A DNA stretch of 64,000 nucleotides from Humulus lupulus (GCF_963169125.1 NC_084800.1:145882397-145946396), one strand, 5' to 3'. Positions 48,501-59,640 are shown, numbered from the stretch's first letter. Notes: generated by a model from the letters alone, not told the origin. Numbers and translations: made by a program.

Positions 48501-48666
48501 AGATTGACTGGAAATCTAGATTAATATTTTAAATAGCTTGATTGTTTTTCCTGAGAATTATATGTACATAGCAGTCTTGAGTGTTGGAACTGGTTGGTTA
48601 TGTCAACTTGGTTTGCTTAGGTTTAAGGCTAGTTAGGTTCTTTACTCGAGGGCGAGTAACAGATTA
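45501..48666 (+). pseudogene. E 3' region (Athila extra ORF remnants)
   Basis: Athila elements carry a further reading frame after pol. Here only fragments remain: a helical, acidic piece at 46884-47102 (RVESEVEEDVELVFLGG, MDYLVQQNQYMVKQHQMINQ) and a proline-rich piece near 47220-47330. Upstream, around 46260-46880, related coding is suggested but full of stops. A second polypurine-like site is at about 47408-47421. 47430-48660 is AT-rich, with nothing recognised. Confidence 0.55.
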
Positions 48667-48678
48667 GTTTGGGGGAGT
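48667..48678 (+). other. E polypurine tract
   Basis: GTTTGGGGGAG abuts the 3' LTR start (TTAATAAACGAG, from TGATAAACGAG). Confidence 0.8.
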
Positions 48679-50036
48679 TTAATAAACGAGTTTTAGGCTC
48701 ATTTATGGTCTAGCTTTTAGGATAGTTTTGATTAGTTTAGGCTTGATTGTTCATGTTTCAAGTTCTTGATGCTAAGATGGTTAAAAGAGTGGAATGAAGT
48801 GAAAGTGGAAGAAAATGGAGTTATTTTGGAGAAAATCGAGTCTTTCGAGAGCAATAGGTCCGAGTACTGTTTCTATGGATAGCGCTACAGCGCTATCGTA
48901 GTGGCGCTACAGTGCTAGACAGGCAATCTTAAATCTTTTGTTTTTGTCAATAGCGCCCGAGTGCTACAAAACAAGGGCCCCAGCGCCTGAAGGTTCTGAA
49001 GAGTAGCATCCTAGCGCTACAATACTAGAGCTACAATGCTAGTACCTCAGTTTTTGATGCAATTTGATTCTGTTAATGGCGTATAGCACCCAAAACCTAG
49101 CGCTAGAGCGCTATTGATGTTGTTTTGAGATTTTTTAGCCACTCTTAGAAGGACAAAACGATCTTTTCACTTGGGAGCATTGGAAAACTATGTAAGGGAC
49201 ATTATTCTGCGAATTTAGCAGCCAATTTTAGATGTATAAACCCTGTATCTAGAAAAGACTGTTGTAATTAGATTTCTTTTTTTAGTTTATGACTTTCTAG
49301 ATTTCTTCATCATCTGAATTTTTTAGGTTATTTTCTATGAATAAGTATTTGAATTTTATTTTCATTATGTTATATATGAACTAAATCTTTTATGTAGGGA
49401 TTAATGTAGTCACTTGAATTTCAATTTAATTTTACTATGATGTTCTATTGATACTTCTTCTCTATTTTAATTTATATGGTGTTTGCTTAATGCTTGTAAA
49501 TACTTGATCACTATTTACTTGATTTAATGGTTTTGACTCAAAATTTGAAAGATGAGAATTGAATATGCTATCATTATATAGACATAGGTTGCATATTGGA
49601 GGAAAGTACATGTATGACTTGTGTAGTAATTAGGTTTCCTTGCTTAATGCCTTCTATATGTTTAAGTTTATCACATAGATGTAGAAAACCTGCATATAGG
49701 CTGAGATCTTATATCTTGAAAAATGAATAGGAATCGATTATGTTATGCTATTAGAATAGGAAGAAGAGATTTAGAACTGATTAGTAAAATTAATAGAATT
49801 AAAAGTTGATGAAATCAATTCCTAGGCTTTTTATTATTGATTGTTAATTCGTTAATTTATTATTATGTTTCCAGTTATTTAAATTGTGTTCATAGTTTAG
49901 AATCATTCAACTTTATTTTAATTACCAAATAGAAAGTGAAAAACGATTATTGGTAATCGGTTAATAGTCTCTGTGGGAAGATCTCTGTTCTTACTTGACA
50001 CGACTACGTATACTTGCGTACAGATTTAAGCGATCA
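48679..50036 (+). repeat. E 3' LTR (1358 bp), intact copy
   Basis: It aligns with both halves of the 5' LTR and ends GCGATCA before GAGTC (50037-50041). At 49451-49460 it shows the uninterrupted form (ATACTTCTTC) of the site into which B inserted in the 5' LTR. Motif clusters TAGCGCTACA lie at 48885-49115. Confidence 0.9.
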
Positions 50037-50041
50037 GAGTC

Positions 50042-51370
50042 GTATCTGAGACGTACTTCCGAAGCATAGAAATATGGAATATGTTATGAACTCTTGACAA
50101 CAACGACAGCAGAGCTAATCTATAAGCCACCTGCCCGATCCACACAAAGATCTCGAAAGGTCCAATGAATCTAGGGCTCAGCTTGCCCTTCTTCCGAAAC
50201 CTTCTCACCCCTCGCAGAAACACGTGGTCCCCTACCTGCACTCCACGTTCCTACGCTTAGGATCATCGTAGCTTTCCTGTCTACTATGTGAAGTGAGTAT
50301 TCGAGCTCGAATCTTCTAAATAGCCTCATTAGTCTTCTGAACCATGTCCGCTCCCAAATACTTCCTCTCACCCATCTCATCCCAATGGATGGCCGATCTA
50401 CATCTCCTCCCATATAACATCTCGTATGGAGCTACCCCAATCGCTGATTGACAACTGTTGTAGTACGAAAACTCAATCAATGAGAGATACTTTCTCCAAG
50501 ATCCCTCAAAGTATATCACACACGCTCCTAGAATGTCCTCCAATACCTGAATCGTCCTCTCAGACTGTCCATCAGTCTTAGGATGAAAGGCCATACTGAA
50601 CTTCAACTAAGTCCCCATAGCCTTCTACAATCCACCCCAAAACTTTGAGGTAAAGATAGGATCCCGGTCTGACACTATACACTTGGGAACCCCATGGAGA
50701 CATACAATCTCCGTCGCATACAGCTCCGCATACTGATCCACAGTATTAGCCGACATCATTGGTAGAAAGTGAGCTGACTTGGTGTATCTATCTACTATCA
50801 CCCACACCGAGTCCTGCAGCCCCATTATCCTAGTTAAACCTCCCAAAAAATCCATCGTAATGTTCTCCCATTTCCACTCAGGAATACCTAAAGGCTGTAG
50901 CAATCCTGCAGGCCGCTGATGCTAAGCCTTCACTTGTTGATAAGTTAAACACTTGGCCACGTACTCCACTACACCCTTCTTCATCCCAGGACACCAATAT
51001 AATGTCTGTAGATCCTGATACATTTTCATGGTGCCTAGATGGAGTGAGTATAGTGTAGTATTGGATTCATCGAGTATTTCTCATCTAATCGCCATATCAG
51101 TCGGAACACAGATCCGACCCTTACATCACAATAATCCAGTCTCTAAAATAGAATAGTCCTTAGCTACTCCTGCTAAGACCTTTCCTCTAACTTCCTGCAT
51201 TTGTGCATCTGCCAACTGACTCTCTTTAATCTGCTCTAGCAGGGTTGACTGTAGATTACTATTGGCCAACTGCCCCACAACTAAGTCTATCTTTTCTCTG
51301 GATATCTCCTTCGCCAATTATCTCGATCAATTTATGATTGTCTTCATTGACTGTCCCGGGCCCGTCTTTC
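50042..51370 (-). pseudogene. int: C integrase (main part)
   Basis: Minus strand: upstream linker at 51317-51126, zinc domain region near 50990-50930, core from ITMDFLGGLTRIMG near 50850 (first Asp), IVSDRDPIFTSKFW near 50660 (second Asp) and KTDGQSERTIQVLED near 50570 (Glu). The catalytic triad is intact, though stops and a frame change separate the parts. The C-terminal [18 protein letters not shown] near 50150-50100 leads to the cut at 50042. Confidence 0.87.
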
Positions 51371-52270
51371 CCTATAGAAGGCCGTCTTCGGTATATCCTC
51401 GTTATTGATCCTCTGCTAGTGATAACCAGATTAAAGATCAATCTTCGAGAACACCGTCTTTCCCTATAGATGATCTTACAATTCATTGATCTTTCGTAAA
51501 GGGTACTTATTCTTGATGGTCAACTTGTTCAACACGTTGTAGTCTATACACATCCTCAGAGTCCCATCCTTCTTCTCTGTAAATAAAACTGGAGCACCCA
51601 TGGCGAATAGCTAGGCCTGATAAACCCCAAGTTAAGAAGTTCTTGCAACTGTATCTTCAATTCTTTCAGCTCTGATGGAGCCATTCCATATGGTGCCCTT
51701 GACATTGGCTCAGTCCCCGACGCTAACTCAATGACGAATTGAATCTCCATGTGCGGCGGCAACCTTGGTAAATCCTCACGGAACACATCCAAGAACTCAC
51801 AAACTAATCTGGTCTCTCCGGGCCCTGCTGGCAAAACTCTGGTAGTACTCACCACACTAGTTAGGAAACCTATACAACCTCCCTGTAATATGTCTCTAGC
51901 TCTCAATGCTGATATCATGGGTATGCGGGGTCCATGCACCGCACCCACGAAAACAAAGGGATCCTCTCCCTCAGGGTTAAAGGTCACCATCTTCTTCCTG
52001 TAATCAGTCGTAGTCCCATATCTGACCAGCCACTCCATCCCAAGAATCATGTCAAAATCCTCCATACCTAAGTCAATCAAGTCTACTGATAGTTCCCTAC
52101 CATCAACCATCAACCATCACTGGCAGTGCCCTAATCCATCTCCTAGACACCACTAGTTCCCCTATAGGAAATATAGTCCTGAACCCCACAGTATAATACT
52201 CACAAGGTCTACACAATTTATCAATTACCTTACTAGAAACAAATGACTGTGTAGCACCAGAGTCAATAAT
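51371..52270 (-). pseudogene. pol: C protease and truncated reverse transcriptase
   Basis: Minus strand. The protease region runs from about 52265 (active-site side, decayed) through DFDMILGMEWLVRYG near 52040. RT begins at about 51740 (HMEIQFVIELASGTEPMSRA, ELKELKIQLQELLNLGFI). It proceeds to the VFSKIDL box near 51450 and breaks soon after; the YVDD box and all of RNase H are missing before the integrase linker. A duplicated GTCTTTCCCTATAG (51363 and 51455) sits at the deletion. Confidence 0.82.
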
Positions 52271-52365
52271 AAGGTAAAAGGAGAGTCGACGCTAGAAAGC
52301 TGACCTCTCACCACCAAGGGACTAGCCTCGTCCTCTACCTGCATCAAGGTGAACACTCAGGGCTG
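52271..52365 (-). pseudogene. C gag-protease remnant at a deletion junction
   Basis: The minus strand encodes the linker before protease (LMQVEDEASPLVV), then switches directly to LTR sequence at about 52366. All of gag, the primer binding site and about 90% of the 5' LTR are missing, consistent with one deletion. Confidence 0.65.
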
Positions 52366-52537
52366 CATGCATATATAATACTCACAAACATGCATGGCAC
52401 ATAGTCATATAATCATATTAATCATGCATGGCACATGATCATGCATCTAAACATTTAAATCACCCATATACCAATTATTCGCTCCCGGCATGCTAGTCAA
52501 GGCCCTTAAGCCTTATTAGTGATTTCGAGTCGTTACA
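52366..52537 (-). repeat. C 5' LTR remnant (172 bp)
   Basis: Matches 25144-25315 closely (GCATGCATATATAATACTCA, ACCCATATACCAATTAT, GTCGTTACA) and ends with TACA at 52537 next to the target copy TGTCT. Confidence 0.87.
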
Positions 52538-52542
52538 TGTCT

Positions 52543-54530
52543 TGTGCCGAGTTCATCAAATGCTGAGCCTCCATAGAAGTTTGCAAAGGAAAGAAAAGTA
52601 AGCAAATAAGGAATCGAAACACAAAAAAGACCAATGTAAAACCCATGAACTCACCCAAGCAGTGGAGTGCATGAGGGTATCCCCAAGTTCCGCCATGTTA
52701 AAGCGCTCAAGACCTCTCTACTCGGTCTCGGGGATGTTGTTAGCAACCCGAATATACCTTTGCACATAAGGAGCTGATGTACGAGTCACCCATGAAATCC
52801 CCTCTAAGTCAAGAGTGTCTCGGTGATAAGGAATAGATGGCCCACTCACTGTGCGAGGAGGGGGAGCGGAAGCATTAGGCGGAGGATATCCAGAGTAGCC
52901 ATAACCAGAAGGGACATGAGGAGGATTGTTGAACTCATCATAAGTAGGCAAAAAAAAGTGCCCTTGCATAGGTTGTGAAGCGTGGGAATGAGATGTCGCA
53001 TCGTGGTCAATAATAATTGGATAAGTGCATCCCTTAGAGGCAGTGGACAAGCGGACTGGACATTTTGCTTCGGGAGAAATCTCATCAGGCAACCATTCAA
53101 TGTCACCATCATCTTAGTAAGGTTCCACTAGAGCCGTTTTCTTATTTAGCTCAGAAATATTTTATATTAGGTTGGGCTCCGAAACCTTGGATACACTATA
53201 ACGGTTGAGGTTGGCCATGGTGAAAAGATGGGCAACCATTTTCGTTGAAGGGTCCGAATCAAGGAAGGCATCCACTGGTGCTGCCTTTGACCCAGGGACA
53301 TCAAAGACTATAAAATGCTTGAAACAATCAGTTCAGCTATCAACACAAATGTAAGGTCACCCATAGAAGGCTCAATGTAAAAGAAAATACTTGAGGTACT
53401 TACTTGTAGTGGAGTGAAAGTGTTCGCGGATAGAAAGAGTTCCTTTGGAAGAGAAAAAATCTTGCTTCCACGAACCCGGGTTAGAAATGGATCCATCAAT
53501 CAAAGAGACCATATAATTAGCCTATTATAAAAAAATAGAAGCCTTTTGATTTGGAAGTAGAAATGAGGTTGAAAATTAAATGCACTTCATGGGTCGTTAT
53601 GGTGCGACTGTTGAGCTTCATAAATGCCATGTACAGATAGCTCATAGTCAACCAACTTTTGGGTGCTAGATGAAGTGGAGCAAGGTCAAAATGGTTCAGT
53701 ATCATGGCTATGAACGGGTGTAGAGGAATGGTACCACCTGCCTTCAAAATATGTTCACTGAATACGACGTAGCCCTGGGGTGGATCGTTAGCCTGACAAT
53801 TATAGGAAGGTACTTAAAATTTGTACCCCTTGCCAATGTGGTACTTCTCTGCTAACTCGAGCAACATGTTCTCCAACATATTGGAGACAATGGGGGCAGC
53901 AAATAGAGGACCAGAATCCAACTTCTCAGGACCAACTTGTCGCCTTACTCTCTTCGACATATCTTCAAAACCAAAGGAAAAAGGTGAGGTCAAAATAGGT
54001 TACTTTACCCTCCATTTTCTCCTTCTTGTGAGATTTTTCCATCTAGACATTGAGCATGGGAGCATCAAACACGGGTGGATTGTAGACAAGGGTTGAGGAG
54101 AGCTGGGAGTGACCTCATGATTGCTATGAAGAGGATGTGGAGGTGAAGGTTTAGGAGCGAGGCTTCCCTCCATGAACTCCATCTATGTTTGTAAGTCAAG
54201 AAGGCTCACTCTAAGGCTAGCAATATAGTCATCACAATCAAAGCAGAAAAGGGCTCCGTTACCCCTCAGAATCGAGTTTTTCTCACATTCGACAACTCAT
54301 ATTTTTTTCCTTAGCTGAGTCATATGTATTGTTGACATATACATGCCCTCCTTAAGGTGTCATATATTTGGTAGGGGCAGTTTTTGGGGGACCGCATGTC
54401 TGAGGACAACTCTACAAATTCGACCCCTAGAGGAATGCTAGACGACCCCTCAAATGCCATAGATCTGTGCCTTGTTAGAAACACTGGTGGAAATTTATGT
54501 GGAAAGCACGGTATACTACAAGACACAAAG
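52543..54530 (-). pseudogene. F antisense gene, upstream part with gypsy-type transposon domain
   Basis: Minus strand. The domain shared with T1's antisense gene is at 53747-53517 (KAGGTIPLHPFIAMILNHFD, TTHEVHLIFNL). A proline-, serine- and tyrosine-rich segment follows at 53092-52718 (YGYSGYPPPNASAPPPR), then the start of the helical part, which reaches the C insertion at 52543. The first ATG cannot be fixed; a plausible one is at 54463 or earlier. Introns are probable (a YTTTTAG-like acceptor and GT donors occur), but decay prevents a firm model. Confidence 0.65.
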
Positions 54531-55281
54531 GAGTAAATTCAAAACTCCTAAACACAAGTGGCCAAATATAAACAACTACTAGATATAATGAAGGGTATAC
54601 GTGCTAATGGGTATGCTTAATTCAGCTCACAAGGTGCTCCAGTCGAGGCAACCATTCCCAAACGCTAATTTAGACCCATTGAACATGAGAAACAGTGAAG
54701 GTATACTTGGATAGGTGAAGCTACACACTATCGCGTCTACTAAAGTACCTAGCGTCAAAAGTACACACAATCTCTAGAGCTACCTTTATAGTGTATGCCC
54801 TACACCAACAAACCTGTAGGGACAAGGAGGGAAACTATTATTAAAATGTAGCTAGATATGCATAGGTTTAGAAAGATAGAAAAAGAGCAGAAAAAAAAAA
54901 AGAAAAGAAAAACAAAGTGCTCTTATGGGGGATAGAACCACCCACCCATTGGAAGTTTTAAAGACTAAAGCAGCACCAAGTTAATAGAAATGAGAGTGTG
55001 GTAAGTTCTTAAAGAAGAAGGCCTATTTATAGAAAGCTCGAACTCATCCAAGCCATTGAATAAAATATTTGATCCATGGCCAACAATGGAACTTGACACT
55101 CGCATTAGGATCCGCAAAGCCAAAAGATAGGCTCACATTCACTCTCAAGGAATCATTAGGATCACCACCCCAAAGTATGTTACTTCAGACAACCAAATCA
55201 AAGAAACACACTAACACCACAAGTGGTTTGAAGACACCGTACCAAAAAGTCTAATAGAGCGTCTAAAGGCCCTCTCGAAGA
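54531..55281 (+). other. F region upstream of polypurine tract
   Basis: AT-rich sequence with an A-run near 54890-54905 and no recognisable domain on either strand. Likely promoter and 5' UTR region of the antisense unit by analogy with T1. Confidence 0.4.
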
Positions 55282-55293
55282 CTGGGGGGAAAG
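55282..55293 (+). other. F polypurine tract
   Basis: CTGGGGGGAAAG directly precedes the LTR start TGTGGATGC at 55294. Confidence 0.85.
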
Positions 55294-56632
55294 TGTGGAT
55301 GCAAAAATTTCATTTACAAAAGGCCCCAAACCGGGATAGAAACAACCAAACCGGGATAGAAATTAGGGATAGAAACAACCAAACCGGGCCTTACGCCTAG
55401 TGCCAAAGGTCTCTCAAGGCACACACCTCACCTACGGAGCCTTGCCCCATACCAAGGGTCCCGCGAGGTCACTCCTCACACCTGGCATTGCGTCTCGTGC
55501 TGAGGGACCCACGGGGATGCACTCATTTTCCATGATGGTGCGCCTCACATAGAAGGTCTCGCAAGGCCATCACACGCACAAAATCTCACACCTTGAAGGT
55601 CTCGAAAGGCACAACCTCGCCTCATCCCAAGCATCTTGCGAGGCCACCCCGTGTGCCCTGTCTCACACCTTGCAGAACTCGTGAGGCATAACCTTGTGTG
55701 AGCCTCGCCTTGCACCATGGGTCTCGCGAGGTCAACCTTCGTACCTGGTGTTGCATCTCATGCCGACCATGTCGCGAGGTACATGCCTCACTTACAATGT
55801 CATACTTTGCGTAGATAATGTCTAAGAGGCCCCTCGCATCTCATTTCATAGGGCCATTCCATGAGGTCCTTGCCTCCCAGACATCTTGGAACCGTCTCAT
55901 CCATGATAACATATATTGATTTCAATACTTGAAGCTCGTAGGAATAAGTTACCTTGTGATGGGTGAAAGCCTACGTATGAATCAAGGAGCTCGTACAGAT
56001 ACGAAATGCTCCTACAAACCAAGAGAAGTTGGAATATGGATACAATGTCTATCCCAGACAAGTAGTTGACATAGTCGACCCCATGTACAAAATACGTGTA
56101 CGAGTTCTGGTGTATGGCCCTGAACCCCAAGGGTCTGATCCTAATCTCCACACCAAACAACTAGTGGCGATACAAGTATGGTACTTGACAAGGTCTTTTC
56201 CAGCAAACCTCTGACGTCCGTACTAGATAGATGGTGGAGGTACGACTTGGTATGAAAGCTGAAGAGCTCCTGCAAACCCCTGGCATGTACTAAAGTCGAC
56301 CACTCCTCTCCCAGCACCACTACCACATGTAGTCTGCATGTGGAGGGCCTTGTCTCCTTTGGACCACCATGTACAATGAGCCATTAGTCTTCTTTTATAA
56401 ATATGACCTCCCTTCACCTAAGAAGGGGGTCAAATTTTTTAGCATTGTAACAAGACATTTTTTAGCAATACACATATTTTCTACATTCACTCCATTTCCA
56501 TTCAAATATTCATGTTTTAAGTTCTTTGAGATATCTCAAAGTTTTTTTTAAGATCAATCAATTTAGTTTCCTTTCCCTTACAACTCACAAAATCCTTAAT
56601 CTAACTTAGTTGACAAGTTCTTACTGTCAACA
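55294..56632 (+). repeat. F 3' LTR (1339 bp)
   Basis: It starts TGTGGATGC and ends TACTGTCAACA. The first half (55380-55870) is a GC-rich array of CTCGCGAGGC-type units; the second half is AT-rich with a TATA box. The same architecture recurs in S4 (58898-60449) and in the reversed fragment at 60664-61970, defining one LTR family. Confidence 0.85.
56396..56403 (+). promoter_or_regulatory. TATA box in F 3' LTR
   Basis: TATAAATA in TTTTATAAATATGACC, at a position equivalent to the TATA of S4 at 60244. Confidence 0.65.
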
Positions 56633-57100
56633 ACTAGCACCATCAATTTTTTTTTCAAGTTTTTCAAGTTATTGTGACAAACTTTTTCATGCCATAAATT
56701 AGTTGAATTTCCTATGGCTGAGTGACATGCGAGATTTTGTGAAAGTATATAACAATTGTCAAGAGATCTATACCCTTCAACACACTAGTACAATTTTTTT
56801 CAACTACAATCATTATGAGAAAATTTATTTTGTATCCCTAATCTCAAATTTGACTAATGCTAACTAGATTAGCTTTAAGCCTGTCAACAAGTAAAACATT
56901 TTTCAATTTGGGTAACCCATCAAGATTTATGGTTCCTTTTCCAACAATATTCCCTAACAAACCATCACCAATAGTTACAACACCACATTTCAAAGATTTA
57001 AAATTAGTGAGTATACTTGCATCACCTGTCATATGTCTAGAACATCCACTATCAAACTACCAAGCATTAGAAGCATAGATTTTATGACAAGTAAATGCAT
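56633..57100 (-). pseudogene. D GAG-pre-integrase fragment
   Basis: Minus strand 57060-56844 shows DSGCSRHMTGDAS-type sequence, GKGTINLDGLPKLKNVL and LKANLVSISQI, the region between copia gag/protease and integrase. It degrades and stops at 56633, where element F's LTR begins; the same protein resumes at 11962 on the far side of F. Confidence 0.8.
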
Positions 57101-58310
57101 CAAGAAATTTTGAATAATTTTTCTTTACCCAAATCTTTTTGGGTGTTTTTCCATCAACCTGTTTTTTTTTACTCTAATGTTTGAAATACATGTTTTTGAC
57201 AAAATTCATCATAGTAAAAATTCTAGGTCGGGTGTGACCTTTTACACCACAGAAATAACATGTTGGAATTAAATGGCTAGTTTTCCTTTTTAGAACAAAC
57301 ATGATATCTTTTGCAGATGTTGCAATAGACTCTACATTTGTAGGACCAGCTACTTGAGATGTATCTGCAGAATCGTCAGTGGTTGAAATAGTAGGAAATT
57401 TTTTAGATTTTACAAAAGTGTTTTTGCTTTTAGATTTGGACCCTTCAGATCATAATCGAGTAATGTTACATCATCCAAAATCATAGAATTTTGATTAAGC
57501 ATTTTCAGTCCTATAACCATGGGATTAATTTCCTTTGATAATTGCTTAATTTTAAAATATTTGGAAATAACATCATTCTCTAGGTTTTTCACAATACTTT
57601 CAAGTTCATCATTCTTTTTTCTCAAAGATTTTTTATTACTTGCCATTAAGTGATTATCAGAACATACCTTTAACCACTAGTCATACATGTCTTTGTATGA
57701 TTCTTTCAAAGAATCCTAATCCATATCGAATTTATTGGATTCACATTCAGAGATATCCTCTTCCATAATTGCATTGTTCAGACAAAAAATTTCTTATTAA
57801 CCTGCAAATTTTGGGTCAATCAATAAACCACAAAAGTTAATGCAAAGTTTGAGTTATCCTCTTCATCGCTACTTTTGGAGTCTTGATCACTCCAAGTAGG
57901 TGTCATTACTTTCTTATTTTTCTTCAGCGTGTTGGCACATTAAGATTGAATATGACCAAATCATTCACATTCCCTACATTGCACACATCTTTTATTGTTA
58001 TTATCAAAATGTTTAGAAAATTTGTTTCCTTAGGAAGATTTAAACATGGGTTTCTTGTTACCAATCTTTTTTATGTATATTTGAAAATTATTGGTTAACA
58101 AGGCCATCTCATCTTCACCATCATCTATCCGAATTTTTTTTCTTAAGAGCAATTGATTTCTCTTTGGGAGTGCTCGGGTTCTCCTATTGACGAATTTGTT
58201 AATTGAGCTCAAAAGTTTGAAGTGAACCCATCAACTCCTCTGCTATCATCGTGTTAATATCTTTTGGGGAAAGTCCTGCTAAAATAATTAAAAGGCCTTT
58301 GCCTTTTCGT
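57101..58310 (-). pseudogene. gag: D gag fragments with CCHC zinc knuckle
   Basis: Minus strand. From upstream to downstream: a helix near 58260-58210 (EELMGSLQTFEL-like), a basic ALKK stretch with EMALLTNNFQIYIKK near 58120, a decayed CCHC knuckle near 58000-57950, an acidic SWSDQDSKSSDEED stretch near 57880, and a long coiled coil at 57646-57410 (LRKKNDELESIVKNLENDV). Several frames and stops are involved. The order and the coiled coil after the knuckle fit SIRE/Maximus gag. Confidence 0.7.
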
Positions 58311-58897
58311 TTTTAATTTCTAATACATTAGGGTAATTGGTTCTCAGTAGAAAACACTTTCCTCTCTCCTCCTCTCCTCTCTGTATTCCAACGATTCGAC
58401 GCTCATTTGATCTCTCTTTTTGAGTCAATTTTATCTTTATTTGCGTAATTGATTTTTCTAACTCTTGAATACTTCTAGTTTGTTTTTGTAAAATATATGC
58501 CTTTGATTTTTTATTTTCACTAATCAACATTTGAAGTCTTTGGTCTAGCATTAAAGATTTGTTATGAAATTCTTTCTTCCCTATTCATCTCTAATGATCG
58601 TGTATATCCCATAGTCACCCACTACACTCTCAATGTACATAAGTCATTTTCTGTTCAACTTTTTATGGCTTTCAATTTGGGTAAGTCCTTTACCATTCTA
58701 AGTTTCGTTTAGAGAAAATGTTTGTATAGTTTCATTGATTTTGGTTAAAGGCTTTGATTTTTTATTTTTATTTCCCCATCATACTTTGATTTCTGAGTGC
58801 TTATTTAATGAAATATTTATATTCTTATGGGTGTGGGTTTAATTTTATCGAGCTGATTGCTCATTCTAATTTGTTTTATTGGATACCTAAATATATA
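58311..58897. other. Flank between copia D and solo LTR S4
   Basis: A minus-strand frame at 58551-58288 is lysine/glutamate-rich and could be the far upstream part of copia gag, but I see no diagnostic motif. 58570-58897 is AT-rich with nothing recognisable. Confidence 0.4.
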
Positions 58898-59059
58898 TGT
58901 TGATGCTCAAAATCTCAGGCATGTAAGAGATCTAAAGCACGCACTTGGGCCCCGATGCCCCAACGCCTTTGTTAGATTCTATGCCTGTCACTCACTCATA
59001 GAGGCTGTGAGGCACGCCCATACGCAAGGCCATCAAGTGCTTACATTCATGCGAAGCCC

Positions 59060-59640
59060 TCAGACCACCTACATCACGCGAGGCCATCAGCGGCGCCCAA
59101 GCATGAGGCCATTGCACGCCTACATCTTGCGAGGCCACCAACGGCGCCCATGCGCGAGGCCCTCGGCCACCTTGCATCTTGCGAGGCCGACGTAGGGGCT
59201 AACACTAAACGAGGCCCTCGGCCACCTTCCATCCCGCGAGGCCACCAGACGCCGTACACCACGCGAGGACCTCGGCCACCTTGCGTCTTGCGAGGCCGAT
59301 GTGAAGGTTGGCACCACGCGAGGCCCTTGGCCACTTTCCATCCCGCGAGGCCAACACATGGGCGAGGCCACCCTTCTCGCGAGGCCACCTCGCATCTCGC
59401 GAGGCCGACGTGAAGGATGGCACCACGCGAGGCCCTCGGCCACCTTCCATCTCGCGAGCCCACCAGACGCCGTACACCACGCGAGGCCCTCGGCCACCTT
59501 GCGTCTCGCGAGGCCGATGTGAAGGCTGGCACCACCCGAGGCCCTCGGCGACCTTCCATCCCGCGAGGCCACCCATCTCGCGAGGCCACCTTACGCCTCG
59601 CAAGGCCGACGTAGGGGCTAGCACCAAGTGAAGTCATCAA
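59060..59640. repeat. GC-rich minisatellite in S4, higher-order period about 110 bp
   Basis: Dense GCGAGGCC units. The unit GCACCACGCGAGGCCCTCGG recurs at 59311, 59420 and 59529 (periods 109), with an earlier related unit near 59199. Many CTCGCGAGG palindromes are present. Long open frames on both strands come from the repeat and not from genes. Confidence 0.85.

Larger units (their letters stand above)
25563..50036 (+). mobile_element. E: Athila-like Ty3/gypsy element, containing B and S2
   Basis: It has a perfect GAGTC duplication (25558-25562 and 50037-50041), LTRs at both ends, a tRNA-Asp type primer binding site, Athila-type gag, pol and a long 3' region, and a polypurine tract. Without B and S2 it is about 11.1 kb, a normal Athila size. 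It disrupts C's integrase tail. Its two LTRs differ visibly by substitutions and small indels, so the insertion is not recent; B and S2 came later. Confidence 0.9.
20614..52537 (-). mobile_element. C: Tekay/Del-like Ty3/gypsy element, split by E, with S1 in its LTR
   Basis: Minus-strand parts are: 5' LTR remnant (52537-52366), protease and RT start (52270-51370), integrase (51317-50042), then beyond insert E the integrase/chromodomain end (25562-25331), polypurine tract and 3' LTR (25315-20614). The chromodomain-type tail and LTR ends TGTAACG...CGTTACA point to the Tekay/Del chromovirus group. The flanks GGTCT (20609-20613) and TGTCT (52538-52542) are a near-perfect 5-bp duplication. C lies within F's antisense gene. 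Confidence 0.82.
11963..56632 (+). mobile_element. F: Tat-like Ty3/gypsy element, interrupted by C and its contents
   Basis: Plus-strand parts are: 5' LTR start (11963-12436), a foreign LTR piece (12437-14709), gag C-terminus to integrase (14745-19070), the 3' region up to 20613, and after the insertion of C the rest of the 3' region (52543-55281), polypurine tract and 3' LTR (55294-56632). The dual RNase H and the antisense gene in the 3' region match T1, but the LTR is different and GC-rich. Both ends abut copia D. The expected 5-bp duplication is not clear (ATCTG left, ACTAG right), so an end may be mutated. Confidence 0.82.
10176..58570 (-). mobile_element. D: SIRE/Maximus-like Ty1/copia element, degenerate, split by F
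   Basis: On the minus strand the order is gag (about 58310-57230), GAG-pre-integrase (57100-56633), then across the insert integrase (11962-11193) and reverse transcriptase (10680-10176). This is the copia order, with integrase before RT. Gag fragments (ELMGSLQTFEL-like start, CCHC knuckle, SWSDQD-like acidic stretch) resemble the SIRE/Maximus lineage. No LTR of D is identified. The 11963-56632 interval is foreign (element F and its contents). D is the oldest layer of the nest. Confidence 0.8.
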
